Part shown: positions 1-6,214 of the stretch, piece after piece
Layout: the number at the start of each line of letters is the position of its first letter
How positions within the stretch are numbered: the stretch's first letter is position 1
Assembly (NCBI GenBank): GCA_021785155.1
Contig: JAJYGE010000192.1
Location: 1 to 6,214 of the forward strand
Length of the DNA: 6,214 nucleotides
Source: Planctomycetota bacterium
GTDB taxonomy: Bacteria; Planctomycetota; Phycisphaerae; WQYP01
Direction of reading: 5' to 3'
Translations under genes and position numbers: made by a program
Notes under the pieces: generated by a model
The model's input: only the letters and a program-made list of their open reading frames with translations
Told to the model about the DNA's origin: nothing
Database searches by the model: none

Positions 1-953
1 ATATCCACATTTTTCATGATGATGTTGTCAAATCGCACATTGCTGATATGGGCACCATCAACGGATAAAATTTTAATTCCGCCCAGACGGGTGTCATAGT
101 CATAACAATTTTTCACATGAATATCCCGCATGGTACCCATGGTTTCGCTGCCGAACTTAACATCCGCGCACTGGCTGCTTAATCGACAATGATCCACTCG
201 GATATGCGAGCAACTTGTCGGCGTGGTTGTCTTAAAACATATACAGTCATCCTCGGAGTTTATGTCACAGTGGGTGATGCGCACGAGGCTGCTGGAGTCC
301 ACGTCGATACCGTCATTGTTGTAATTGGCGTGATTCCAGATATGCACGCCATTGACCAGAATCTGTCGGCAGCGATAAAGATTTAATCCCCATGCCGCGG
401 ATTGTTCAAGTGTGACATCCCGCACGGTTATACCATTACAGTGGGCCAGACGAATCAAAAACGGACGGTCCCCGCGGAATCCCACACCATCGCCGTTGAC
501 GGCACCGGTCCCTTCGATACCGATGTTGTCGGCGTGATTGGCTCCGATGAGACAGTAGCCAAATGGCTGGCCGTCGCCATCAATAAATGGATCGACCGTA
601 TGGTAATTTTTAATATCCGGTGATCCAAAAATCTCGGAACCGGCCAGCAGATCCAACATGACATTGCTTTTTAATTCCAGTGTACCGCAAAGATATGTCC
701 CGGCGGGGAAAACCACTTTTCCACCGCCAAAGCGGCTGCATGTATCAATTGCATGTTGAATGGCGGCGGTGTCCAGCGTTGTGGCATTGCCGGTGGCACC
801 GAACGATTTGACATTGTACCGGCCCGTCGGGGAGCGGGAATCGGGATTATGGGCAAAATTGCGAAATAGTACGATGGCCAGCAAAACCACGATCACACAA
901 ATTAGAACACGAATGCTCCAGTCCAAAAGTTTCGGATTGGTGAAATGTCGCAT
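1..953 (-). CDS. Glycoside hydrolase family 28 (polygalacturonase-like) protein, membrane-anchored or secreted; 3' end outside window
   Basis: Reading from the ATG at 953, 317 codons are open to the left edge, so the C-terminus is missing. Residues 16-30 are strongly hydrophobic after Arg15, which suggests an N-terminal membrane anchor or uncleaved signal. Residues 46-87 match the usual start of a GH28/pectate-lyase beta-helix: YNVKSFGATGN, then DTAAIQHAID, then GGGKVVFPAGTY. Many short strand-like repeats follow. The three catalytic aspartates of GH28 are present at D214 (in NNDGID) and D235-D236 (in EDDCI), with the same 21-residue spacing as Asp180/201/202 of Aspergillus niger polygalacturonase II. 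The family's GHG motif appears as Cys262-Ala263-Asp264 ahead of a conserved GSE, and its R-I-K motif as Gly292-Ile293-Lys294, so His and Arg seem replaced. Substrate may therefore differ from polygalacturonan. It lies 21 bp after the secreted-protein gene and is probably co-transcribed and translationally coupled, since its own Shine-Dalgarno is weak. Family call is firm; substrate is not known. Confidence 0.88.
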   Translation of the reverse strand, partial: MRHFTNPKLLDWSIRVLICVIVVLLAIVLFRNFAHNPDSRSPTGRYNVKSFGATGNATTLDTAAIQHAIDTCSRFGGGKVVFPAGTYLCGTLELKSNVMLDLLAGSEIFGSPDIKNYHTVDPFIDGDGQPFGYCLIGANHADNIGIEGTGAVNGDGVGFRGDRPFLIRLAHCNGITVRDVTLEQSAAWGLNLYRCRQILVNGVHIWNHANYNNDGIDVDSSSLVRITHCDINSEDDCICFKTTTPTSCSHIRVDHCRLSSQCADVKFGSETMGTMRDIHVKNCYDYDTRLGGIKILSVDGAHISNVRFDNIIMKNVD

Positions 954-974
954 AAATCCGCAACCTTCAAAAAA

Positions 975-1769
975 TCAATGCACGACGCTTCCCGGATTAA
1001 TTCTGCTGCCGCCGCTTTGCGGGATAATAGGGCCATCCAGCCCATAATGCGAACTGGGCTTGGGTAATGTGACGTTGATGGCCTTATACTTTCCGGTCTT
1101 GGAGATATGAATTCCCCCCAGGGCCGGCAGATATTGCCACGGATTGGTAATTTGATCCGCCGGACCACGCCAGCGCGTCATCACCTTGCCGAGATTACTG
1201 ACCTTCTGCCAGCCCGAATAATAACGTTCAAAATACCAGACCGCCACGCGAAAAATAATGGAATGACGACCCGCGGAATAAAAACTTTTTGAACGTATCT
1301 GCTCGACTACCAATGTGGCGTGGTTATGATCGCCGGCAATCCAGAGGGGGTGATTGTAGTTGGTAAAACGCGGAATTTTTTCAATGAAGGTGACAATCTG
1401 TTTCAAATCACCTCGGGTCATCGGTGGACCGGGTAGTACCGGGCGGTAGTAGCGCATATTAACGCCCTCCCAACGCGCTTTCCCGGCAAAAACGATGAGG
1501 TCATAAGTGTGCCCGGTGGGAATATCCGCGATGCGGAATGCGCCGGTGGAAGCGTTAATAATTCCCGGGAAAACCCAGCTTGTGGGCTGATTCCTGCTGA
1601 CCGCCAGGACATTGGCCCGGTTGCGTTCAACCGCTTCGATGCGCGAGATATTCCGGGCGGAAGCGATGCGCCCGGAAAGGGTAACTGTGCCGTCCGCCGG
1701 CACGGCGGCGGGGCTTGCAAGCACCAGCGCCAGGAGAAAAAGACTCATGCAATGTGCGCTGCTGCTCAT
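975..1769 (-). CDS. Secreted protein of unknown function with an N-terminal beta-sandwich-like segment
   Basis: This 264-residue protein is not recognised. Residues 9-25 are a hydrophobic signal-peptide core (SLFLLALVLASPAAVPA) with a plausible cleavage after Val-Pro-Ala25, although the n-region has only a histidine. Residues 27-93 resemble a carboxypeptidase-regulatory/transthyretin-like beta-sandwich: G-T-V-x-L-S-G-R-I at the start and STGAFRIADIPTGHTYDLIV at the end. The rest is rich in Trp, Tyr and Arg, with no catalytic motif I can name, and has no membrane segment. I chose the ATG at 1769 because it gives a complete signal peptide; a GTG at 1775 (two residues longer) and an ATG at 1748 are alternatives, and no Shine-Dalgarno is strong. 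It lies 44 bp after accC with no terminator visible and 21 bp before the GH28 gene, so an extracytoplasmic role alongside that enzyme is a reasonable inference. Confidence 0.75.
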   Translation of the reverse strand: MSSSAHCMSLFLLALVLASPAAVPADGTVTLSGRIASARNISRIEAVERNRANVLAVSRNQPTSWVFPGIINASTGAFRIADIPTGHTYDLIVFAGKARWEGVNMRYYRPVLPGPPMTRGDLKQIVTFIEKIPRFTNYNHPLWIAGDHNHATLVVEQIRSKSFYSAGRHSIIFRVAVWYFERYYSGWQKVSNLGKVMTRWRGPADQITNPWQYLPALGGIHISKTGKYKAINVTLPKPSSHYGLDGPIIPQSGGSRINPGSVVH

Positions 1770-1813
1770 AGTCACGGTTCACTCAATACAGATTAACCGG
1801 TAACGTCCGGGGA

Positions 1814-3160
1814 TCACGTTGCACGGCGCGTGCGTTCAATCCATCCGGTATCAACGCGGGACTCCCGAAAATCCTGTGAATTCATAATAAAGCGATGCAG
1901 CGGAATAGTCGTCTTAACCGGCCCGGCCCGGAATTCATCCAGTGCTCGCCGCATCGTGGCGATCGCCTGATCGCGGGTGGGGCGATGAACGATCAGCTTA
2001 CCGATCATGCTGTCATAATTCGGTCCGATGCGATACCCCTGATACGCATGGGTATCCAGACGCACGCCCGGACCGCCGGGTACCGCGAATTCCTCCAGCA
2101 AACCCGGCGAAGGAGTAAAATTGCGATCCGGGTCTTCCGCATTGATGCGGCATTCAATCGAGGCCCCATTGAGGCGGATGTCTTTTTGGGCAATATCGAT
2201 TTTCGCTCCCGCCGCGATCCGCAGTTGCCACTGGATCAAATCCTGCCCGGTAACGGATTCCGTCACCGGATGTTCCACCTGAATCCGCGTATTGACTTCC
2301 AAAAAGTAGAACTTCTTCTGTTTATCCATGACAAATTCAACCGTGGCCGCGGAATAATAACCGGCGGCTTTAGCCAGACGGACCGCGCTGTCACAGAGTT
2401 CCTGTCGCGTTTGTTCATCAATAATCGGGCACGGAGACTCTTCCACCAGTTTCTGGTGTCGCCGTTGAATAGAGCAATCGCGTTCAAACAGATGGACAAC
2501 ATTGCCATGCTTGTCACCGAGAATTTGAACCTCCACATGGCGCGGTTCTTCGTGATATTTTTCAATGAACACGGTGGCATCTTTGAATGCGGCCTCAGCT
2601 TCGGCGCGGGCCGCATTCAATGAGCTTTTAAGGGTAATTTCATTGTGCGCTACCCGCATGCCGCGGCCACCACCGCCGGCGGAGGCTTTGATAATCACGG
2701 GATAGCCGATTTTTTTTGCGACCTCCACGGCTTCCTTTTCGGTTTTGACCGGGCCATCGCTGCCGGGGGTCAGGGGAACTTTGCATTGCCTGGCGAGGTC
2801 TTTGGAAGCCAGTTTGGATCCCAGCATTTTCATGGATTCAACCGATGGTCCTATAAATTCAATTTTGCAACTGCGACAGACATCCGCGAAGTGGGCATTC
2901 TCCGAGAGAAATCCAAAGCCGGGATGGATGGCCTGGACATCGGCTACTTCGGCGGCGGATATAATGCGGGGAATGTTCAGGTAGCTTTCCGCGGCAGGCG
3001 CTGGACCAATGCAGATGGCCTGGTCGGCCAGTTTCAAATATGCGGCATCACGATCCGCCTCTGAAAAAACCGCCACCACCTCAACGCCCAGTTCCCGGCA
3101 GGCCCGGATGATGCGCAAAGCTATTTCGCCGCGATTGGCAACAAGAATTCTGGAAAACAT
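1814..3160 (-). CDS. accC: Acetyl-CoA carboxylase, biotin carboxylase subunit
   Basis: AccC carboxylates the biotin on AccB using ATP and bicarbonate, the first half-reaction of acetyl-CoA carboxylase in cytosolic fatty acid synthesis. The 448 residues match the family length (E. coli AccC 449). In order: the N-terminal biotin-carboxylase domain from [17 protein letters not shown]; the ATP-grasp domain with Lys116 and Lys158; the glycine-rich loop [12 protein letters not shown] (159-170); RHVEVQ with His208; [16 protein letters not shown] (226-241); and [16 protein letters not shown] (286-301) carrying Glu288, Arg292 and Glu296, the same numbers as the E. coli active site. RINAEDP (338-344, with Arg338) begins the C-terminal domain. 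All key residues are intact. The ATG has a GAGGA Shine-Dalgarno at 3165-3169, 4 nt upstream. It lies 31 bp after accB and is surely co-transcribed with it. Paralogous biotin carboxylases (pyruvate or propionyl-CoA type) are less likely given the accB neighbour and the stand-alone length. Confidence 0.98.
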   Translation of the reverse strand: MFSRILVANRGEIALRIIRACRELGVEVVAVFSEADRDAAYLKLADQAICIGPAPAAESYLNIPRIISAAEVADVQAIHPGFGFLSENAHFADVCRSCKIEFIGPSVESMKMLGSKLASKDLARQCKVPLTPGSDGPVKTEKEAVEVAKKIGYPVIIKASAGGGGRGMRVAHNEITLKSSLNAARAEAEAAFKDATVFIEKYHEEPRHVEVQILGDKHGNVVHLFERDCSIQRRHQKLVEESPCPIIDEQTRQELCDSAVRLAKAAGYYSAATVEFVMDKQKKFYFLEVNTRIQVEHPVTESVTGQDLIQWQLRIAAGAKIDIAQKDIRLNGASIECRINAEDPDRNFTPSPGLLEEFAVPGGPGVRLDTHAYQGYRIGPNYDSMIGKLIVHRPTRDQAIATMRRALDEFRAGPVKTTIPLHRFIMNSQDFRESRVDTGWIERTRRAT

Positions 3161-3191
3161 ATCTTCCTCATCGATGCCGCAATAAGAGATT

Positions 3192-3680
3192 TTATTGCGG
3201 TTTCAGCAGAAACATCGGTTGGTTATATTCCACCGGCTGGCCGTTCTGCACGAGTATCCTGGTTACTACACCACTGACTTCCGCCCTGATTTCATTGAAG
3301 ACTTTCATGGCTTCAATAATGCAGACCACAGTGTCTTTTTCAACGCTTGTTCCAACTTTTACAAAAGGTTCAGAATCCGGATTGGCGGCCGTGTAAAAGG
3401 TTCCAACCATCGGCGATTTAATGGCCGCGAGGTCTTCATCCACTGCCGGCGCGGATGTCCCCGCAACTGCTTGCGCCGGTTGCGGCACAGGTGCGGGATG
3501 AACCGCCATAGGCATCATGGGGGCCGCCATCGCGGGCATGCCGACGGGGGCAAAATCGCGCTTGAGGCGTATTTTGGCTTTGTCTTCGACCAGCTCAATT
3601 TCGGTCAGGCCGTGATCCGACATGAGTTTGATGAGGTCTTTGACCCGTTTATTGTCTGTAAACGTTTCCTTGCTTGCCAT
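3192..3680 (-). CDS. accB: Acetyl-CoA carboxylase, biotin carboxyl carrier protein
   Basis: AccB carries the carboxyl group on a biotin arm between AccC and the AccAD carboxyltransferase. The 162 residues (E. coli 156) split in the family's usual way: an N-terminal helical segment 8-41 ([20 protein letters not shown], then KIRLKRD), a flexible Ala/Pro/Met-rich linker 43-80, and a biotinyl/lipoyl domain 84-162. That domain has SPMVGTFY (89-96) and the biotinylation motif EAMKVFNEI (123-131), with Lys126 as the biotin-accepting lysine; Val127-Phe128 replace the Leu-Met of E. coli. I chose the ATG at 3680, preceded by GGAG, over the GTG at 3713, which would add eleven non-conserved residues and start within 11 bp of the upstream stop. 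It sits 43 bp after the M24 peptidase gene and 31 bp before accC, consistent with one operon. Confidence 0.97.
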   Translation of the reverse strand: MASKETFTDNKRVKDLIKLMSDHGLTEIELVEDKAKIRLKRDFAPVGMPAMAAPMMPMAVHPAPVPQPAQAVAGTSAPAVDEDLAAIKSPMVGTFYTAANPDSEPFVKVGTSVEKDTVVCIIEAMKVFNEIRAEVSGVVTRILVQNGQPVEYNQPMFLLKPQ

Positions 3681-3691
3681 AGTGATATATT

Positions 3692-3695
3692 CTCC
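3692..3695 (-). promoter_or_regulatory. Shine-Dalgarno GGAG deciding the accB start
   Basis: GGAG on the minus strand lies 11 nt before the ATG at 3680. The spacing is long, but this is the only purine-rich site near any accB start candidate and favours MASKETF over the longer GTG form. Confidence 0.5.
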
Positions 3696-3723
3696 GAAAG
3701 CCATCCACCGCACAACGCGGGGA

Positions 3724-4836
3724 TTATAGCCGAGCCGAATTCAAGGTTTTGGGCAGGCGGCTTAACACGCGGTAGCCATTATCCGTCACCAGCACATCAT
3801 CCTCAATCCGCACGCCACCAACGCCGGGAAGATATATTCCCGGCTCCACGGTGACAACCATACCGGACGTCAGGATAACATCAGCACGCTGGGAAAGCGA
3901 TACCTGCTCATGAATATCACGTCCGATACCATGCCCCAGACTATGCCCAAAAGCAGAGCCATAGCCGGCTTTGGCAATAATGTCGCGGGCTATTTTATCA
4001 ATTTTTTTTCCTTGCACACCCGGTTTAATTGCCGCAAGAGCCGCTTCCTGCGCTTCGAGAACAATCTGATAAATTTCCCGGATCTTGCGCGGCGGGTCAC
4101 CCAGAAAAATCATCCGGGTAAGATCGGAGCGGTACCCGTTGAATAATGCCCCCCAGTCCACCAGTAACGCCGAGTTATTCTGCAACTTCACCGCGCCGGG
4201 GCGGTAATGGGGAAGACTCCCATTCGCGCCGGCCGCCACAATGGGATCAAAACTGGCGTTGGAAGCGCCGCGGCGACGCATTTCGTATACCAGCAGGCCG
4301 GCAATTTCATTTTCCGTCTGTCCCGCTTTCAGGTGAACCTTTAGTGCGTCAAAGCTATGCTCCGCAATCATGACGGCCTGTTCAATGAGGGCTATTTCAT
4401 TGCTGTCTTTAACATTGCGCAATTGCACCAATACTTCAGGAATCGCTTTGAGGCGTATTCCAGCGGGTTTGGTAAATTCCGCGATGGCCGCCTGTTGTCG
4501 GAGCGTAACACTTTCTTGCTGTATGGCCAGCACGCGCGTCCTTGCTTTTCTGCATATCTTGATAAGCTCTTCCGAAAGCCTCTTCTTCCGCATGATCGCA
4601 TTTACCCAAGGGCATTCGCGGGCGATTTGTTCGGCATACCGAAAATCGCTGATCAGCCAAATGGCCTCGGCGGTCAGCAGTGCCCAGGAGTCATCGCCTT
4701 CAAAACCGGTCAGCCAACTGACATCCGGATAATACGACACCAGCAACGCATCGGCCTTCATGCTTTTCAGCTGCGCTCGGGCCGCACGCCAGCGATGGAC
4801 GATGTAATTTGGTACCTCAGCGGCAACGATGGACAT
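3724..4836 (-). CDS. pepP: M24B family metallopeptidase (Xaa-Pro aminopeptidase / Xaa-Pro dipeptidase)
   Basis: Members of this family use two metal ions to cleave the bond before proline at peptide N-termini in the cytosol. The 370 residues show a creatinase-like N-terminal domain (about 14-137, including [17 protein letters not shown]) and a pita-bread catalytic domain (about 144-360). The five metal ligands are visible: Asp227 in LLVDWGA, Asp238 in YRSDLTR, His302 in GHSLGHGIG, Glu331 in TVEPGIY and Glu345 in VRIEDDV. His210 (LPHY) and His309 (DIHEQ) match supporting histidines of the fold. The length is closer to the short YqhT-like proteins that sit beside efp-accB-accC in Bacillus than to the longer E. 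coli PepP, so the symbol pepP is approximate; a PepQ-type dipeptidase is also possible. The ATG has GGAG at 4845-4848, 8 nt upstream. It is probably the first gene of the operon leading into accB (43 bp). Confidence 0.93.
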   Translation of the reverse strand: MSIVAAEVPNYIVHRWRAARAQLKSMKADALLVSYYPDVSWLTGFEGDDSWALLTAEAIWLISDFRYAEQIARECPWVNAIMRKKRLSEELIKICRKARTRVLAIQQESVTLRQQAAIAEFTKPAGIRLKAIPEVLVQLRNVKDSNEIALIEQAVMIAEHSFDALKVHLKAGQTENEIAGLLVYEMRRRGASNASFDPIVAAGANGSLPHYRPGAVKLQNNSALLVDWGALFNGYRSDLTRMIFLGDPPRKIREIYQIVLEAQEAALAAIKPGVQGKKIDKIARDIIAKAGYGSAFGHSLGHGIGRDIHEQVSLSQRADVILTSGMVVTVEPGIYLPGVGGVRIEDDVLVTDNGYRVLSRLPKTLNSARL

Positions 4837-4862
4837 TCACGCTTCTCCGTAGCAAAGTGGAA

Positions 4863-4898
4863 AGTATAACCGCTTATTGAACGGATGGCACCTGCCAT
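4863..4898 (-). promoter_or_regulatory. Candidate promoter and operator-like inverted repeat upstream of the M24 peptidase-accBC operon
   Basis: On the minus strand a good -10 hexamer, TATACT, lies at 4868-4863, which would start transcription about 20 nt before the ATG at 4836. No recognisable -35 hexamer stands 16-18 bp upstream. Instead that position is covered by a perfect 6+6 inverted repeat, ATGGCA-CC-TGCCAT, at 4885-4898, which could be a regulator binding site. In Gram-negatives acc genes are often regulated at transcription, but no known operator is recognised here. This is inference from position only. Confidence 0.3.
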
Positions 4899-4921
4899 GG
4901 TTCCCGTGTTCGGTCAACGGC

Positions 4922-5135
4922 GTGGCAATAAATCTGCGCGTGGTGTCGGAACGCCCCATCCTCTTTTAGCCGCGTGTGCTTGCACCGCGCGTTTTGCGCG
5001 GCAGACGTCGGTGTTGAGAGAGTAGTAAGTAGGCCGCAGGGGTGCCTCATCTTGCGACAGGCCCCGCGCCGGGACTCTACGGTTCTCTGCTCTGCGGCGA
5101 CAGCCACCGCCGCATCCGCCCGGAAATATTGCCAC
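4922..5135. ncRNA. Candidate structured RNA or folded repeat element in the only long intergenic gap; family not recognised
   Basis: The gap 4837-5182 contains no credible gene, but this GC-rich part has complementary segments nested in the right order to fold as one molecule. Closing helix: 4922-4930 (GTGGCAATA) with 5127-5135. Second helix: 4940-4948 with 5098-5107, nine pairs and one bulged G. Third: 4970-4973 with 5094-5097. A local hairpin of six G-C pairs is at 4985-5001. Fourth: AGAGA and GTAG at 5017-5025 with 5077-5088, leading into an end hairpin GGG-t-GCCT/AGGCCCC at 5040-5065. Extra TCTG/CGGA pairs (4933-4936 with 5121-5124) need a G-U wobble if the RNA is read on the plus strand and would be an A-C mismatch on the minus strand, a slight hint for plus. 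Length is near 6S RNA, but I could not match 6S, SRP, RNase P, tmRNA or riboswitch signatures. Helices were found by eye and not scored. Confidence 0.4.
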
Positions 5136-5144
5136 TCACCCCGG

Positions 5145-5170
5145 TCAAGGAGGCGGTTATTTCTCCTGGA
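5145..5170 (-). terminator. Hairpin shortly after pduO, possible weak terminator
   Basis: TCAAGGAG (5145-5152) and CTCCTGGA (5163-5170) form an eight-position stem with one mismatch around a 10-nt loop, starting 13 bp after the pduO stop on the minus strand. No T-run follows, so it is not a classical intrinsic terminator; it could stabilise the mRNA end or be chance. Confidence 0.2.
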
Positions 5171-5182
5171 TATAGTGCGTTA

Positions 5183-5734
5183 TCACGGCTGCTTCTGCCA
5201 CACTGTTTCTGGATGGCCGTCGAGTTTATTGGCCAATCGCGCCATCACAAACAGCAGATCGCTTAAGCGATTGAGATAAATCAATGCCGCGCCGCCCACC
5301 TGCTCGTGCCGCATGAGTTCCACCAGATGCCGCTCGGCCCGTCGGCACACCGTTCGCGCGATATGCAGATGTGACGCCAGAGGTGAGCCGCCGGGAAGAA
5401 TAAATTGCTTCAGCGGTGCCAGTTCGGCGGTAGCGGCATCCATCTGTTGTTCCATAACTATGGCCTGTTCCGCACTGACGCGATGAACCAACGCGCTGTT
5501 GGGCGAATCCAAGGGCGTAGCCAAATCAGCGCCGAGATCAAATAATTGGTGTTGTAATGTATCGATCATTGTCTGCAGCCGCTCATGGCGGCATATTGAC
5601 GCCGCCAGCCCCAGCCAACTGTTTAATTCATCCACCGTACCATAGGTGGTCAGCCGCAGATCGTCCTTGCTGACGCGCTTGCCATCAAATAAAGTCGTTT
5701 GGCCCTGATCGCCCTGCCGGGTATAAATACGCAT
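5183..5734 (-). CDS. pduO: PduO-type ATP:cob(I)alamin adenosyltransferase
   Basis: The enzyme transfers the adenosyl group of ATP to cob(I)alamin to make adenosylcobalamin (coenzyme B12) in the cytosol. The 183 residues fit the trimeric helical-bundle PduO/MMAB family. The N-terminal ATP-binding segment runs from TRQGDQGQTTLFDG (5-18) through RVSKDD (20-25) to YGTVDELNSWLG (31-42). Next are FILPGGSP (111-118), ARTVCRRAER (126-135) and YLNRLSDLLFVMAR (153-166). Asp35, Phe111, Arg127, Arg131 and Asn155 align with functional residues known from Lactobacillus reuteri PduO (Asp35, Phe112, Arg128, Arg132, Asn156). I chose the ATG at 5734, with GGAG 6 nt upstream and a start directly before the conserved RxYTRxGDxG. 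An upstream in-frame start at 5908 would add 58 unrelated residues and run into nadD. Older annotations name this family cobO, but it is not the CobA/CobO fold. No other cobalamin gene is nearby, so it may serve salvage. Confidence 0.96.
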   Translation of the reverse strand: MRIYTRQGDQGQTTLFDGKRVSKDDLRLTTYGTVDELNSWLGLAASICRHERLQTMIDTLQHQLFDLGADLATPLDSPNSALVHRVSAEQAIVMEQQMDAATAELAPLKQFILPGGSPLASHLHIARTVCRRAERHLVELMRHEQVGGAALIYLNRLSDLLFVMARLANKLDGHPETVWQKQP

Positions 5735-5818
5735 TGGCGGCTCCAGAAAATTCCACTCCGGCCCAGCCCGGATTATGTTCCGCCAGTTTAGAATCTGCCT
5801 GCAAGATGAGCAATGGCT
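5735..5818. promoter_or_regulatory. Divergent promoter region between pduO and nadD
   Basis: These 84 bp must hold the promoters of both genes. A -10-like TAGAAT at 5789-5794 faces nadD and would start transcription about 18 nt before its ATG. A -10-like CATAAT at 5777-5772 on the minus strand faces pduO, giving a leader of about 30 nt. Neither has a recognisable -35 at normal spacing. The space is too short for a full cobalamin riboswitch upstream of pduO, and no B12-box is seen. Confidence 0.4.
5741..5744 (-). promoter_or_regulatory. Shine-Dalgarno GGAG deciding the pduO start
   Basis: GGAG on the minus strand stands 6 nt before the ATG at 5734, ideal spacing, and supports the 183-residue protein over the longer upstream reading. 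Confidence 0.65.
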
Positions 5819-6214
5819 ATGGCGAAGATACTTCTTTTCGGCGGCACCTTTGATCCTGTGCATAACGGGCATCTGCAAACCGCTCGGGCGGCTCTGCAAA
5901 CACTGCACGCGGATCGGGTGATGTTCATCCCGGCTAATACCTCACCGCATAAATTATCATCCCCCAACGGTGCCTCCGCCCCGCAACATCGGCTGGCCAT
6001 GCTGCGGTTGGCCATTGGCAATGATTCAAAAATGGAAGTCTCTGATATTGAACTTCTGCGTCCGCCGCCAAGTTTCACCATAGACACGCTGGCTATTCTG
6101 CGACGAGATCGTCCCGCTGATACTTTTATTCTGCTGATCGGGGCGGATCAATTAGGGGCCCTGCATAACTGGAGAGAAATCAACACGATTCTCGAAACCA
6201 CGTCCATCGCGGTG
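5819..6214 (+). CDS. nadD: Nicotinate-nucleotide adenylyltransferase, N-terminal 132 residues (cut by window edge)
   Basis: NadD adenylates nicotinate mononucleotide with ATP to give deamido-NAD, the penultimate step of NAD synthesis in the cytosol. The nucleotidyltransferase signature GGTFDPVHNGHL is at residues 8-19, with the HxGH histidines His15 and His18. SPHK (42-45) matches the PPHK loop. SFTIDTL (85-91) and LIGADQL (106-112), followed by NWRE (117-120), match conserved NadD substrate-site segments. These distinguish it from the related CoaD. About a third of a typical protein of about 200 residues is missing on the right, including the expected C-terminal SxTxxR motif. I chose the ATG at 5819 because the purine-rich GATGAG at 5805-5810 lies 8 nt before it; an in-frame ATG at 5813, two residues longer, would leave only 2 nt. 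It is divergent from pduO. Confidence 0.95.
   Translation, partial: MAKILLFGGTFDPVHNGHLQTARAALQTLHADRVMFIPANTSPHKLSSPNGASAPQHRLAMLRLAIGNDSKMEVSDIELLRPPPSFTIDTLAILRRDRPADTFILLIGADQLGALHNWREINTILETTSIAV

Noticed and set aside
1895..2623. Plus-strand 242-codon open frame
   Set aside because: It lies entirely antisense to accC, whose motifs are unambiguous; its translation has no recognisable domain.
3195..3854. Plus-strand 219-codon open frame
   Set aside because: It is antisense to accB and the end of the M24 peptidase gene, is low-complexity in His/Arg/Gly, and resembles a shadow frame.
4146..4373. Plus-strand 75-codon frame inside the peptidase gene
   Set aside because: It is antisense to the conserved metal-binding region of the M24 peptidase and has no independent support.
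4885..4900. ACCTGCC resembling the end of a cobalamin-riboswitch B12 box near pduO
   Set aside because: It is downstream of pduO, no plus-strand gene follows for it to control, and the rest of the riboswitch consensus is missing.
4960..5000. tmRNA tag-like reading (AKRAVQAHAAK) on the minus strand
   Set aside because: No stop follows the AA, and there is no tRNA-like acceptor domain or T-loop around it.
4985..5001. Strong CCGCGC/GCGCGG hairpin as an intrinsic terminator
   Set aside because: No T-run follows on either strand; it fits better as an internal hairpin of the folded region.
4874..5135. Two overlapping minus-strand frames of 77 and 73 codons in the long gap
   Set aside because: They are Arg/Cys/Ala-rich with no domain and no Shine-Dalgarno, and their sequence is better explained by RNA-like self-complementarity.
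5735..5908. Longer 241-residue pduO starting at 5908
   Set aside because: The extra 58 residues are not family-like and overlap nadD; the ATG at 5734 has an ideal Shine-Dalgarno.
1..6214. CRISPR array, tRNA/rRNA, transposase or phage genes
   Set aside because: I saw no regularly spaced repeats, tRNA T-loop signature, or transposase or phage motifs on either strand.

Overview
The window is ordinary bacterial chromosome. It is densely packed and mostly read from the minus strand, with housekeeping genes next to two exported-protein genes. Five genes are clear by motif. Going down the minus strand they are a PduO-type cobalamin adenosyltransferase, an M24 (Xaa-Pro type) peptidase, accB and accC; on the plus strand there is the start of nadD. 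Two more minus-strand genes follow accC: a secreted protein of unknown function, and a membrane-anchored or secreted glycoside hydrolase family 28 (polygalacturonase-like) protein that runs off the left edge. The set suggests a free-living, polysaccharide-using, Gram-negative-like heterotroph. Something in or near the Planctomycetes/PVC group would fit, but that is an impression from gene content and sequence style, and the lineage cannot be fixed from here.

Layout, right to left. nadD (from 5819, plus strand, cut by the right edge) and pduO (5734 down to 5183) are divergent, separated by an 84-bp promoter region. Then comes the only long gap, 4837-5182 (346 bp). It has no credible protein gene but is rich in nested complementary segments between 4922 and 5135, which look like a structured RNA of about 214 nt or a small folded repeat. 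Next are a likely promoter and the M24 peptidase gene (4836-3724), accB (3680-3192) and accC (3160-1814), spaced 43 and 31 bp and so probably one operon. After 44 bp with no visible terminator come the secreted protein (1769-975) and, 21 bp further, the GH28 gene (953 to beyond 1).

Functionally, AccB (biotin carrier) and AccC (biotin carboxylase) are the first half of acetyl-CoA carboxylase, the committed step of fatty acid synthesis; accA and accD are not in the window. The M24 peptidase gene is a familiar upstream neighbour of accBC, though the efp gene often found between them is absent. NadD makes NAD precursors and PduO makes adenosylcobalamin. The two exported proteins belong to a different activity, probably contact with extracellular polysaccharide, and may be read through from the acc operon.

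I did not find a convincing new multi-gene system. The item most worth a second look is the folded, GC-rich gap at 4922-5135, followed by the GH28 protein, which keeps the catalytic aspartates but lacks the usual active-site histidine and arginine.
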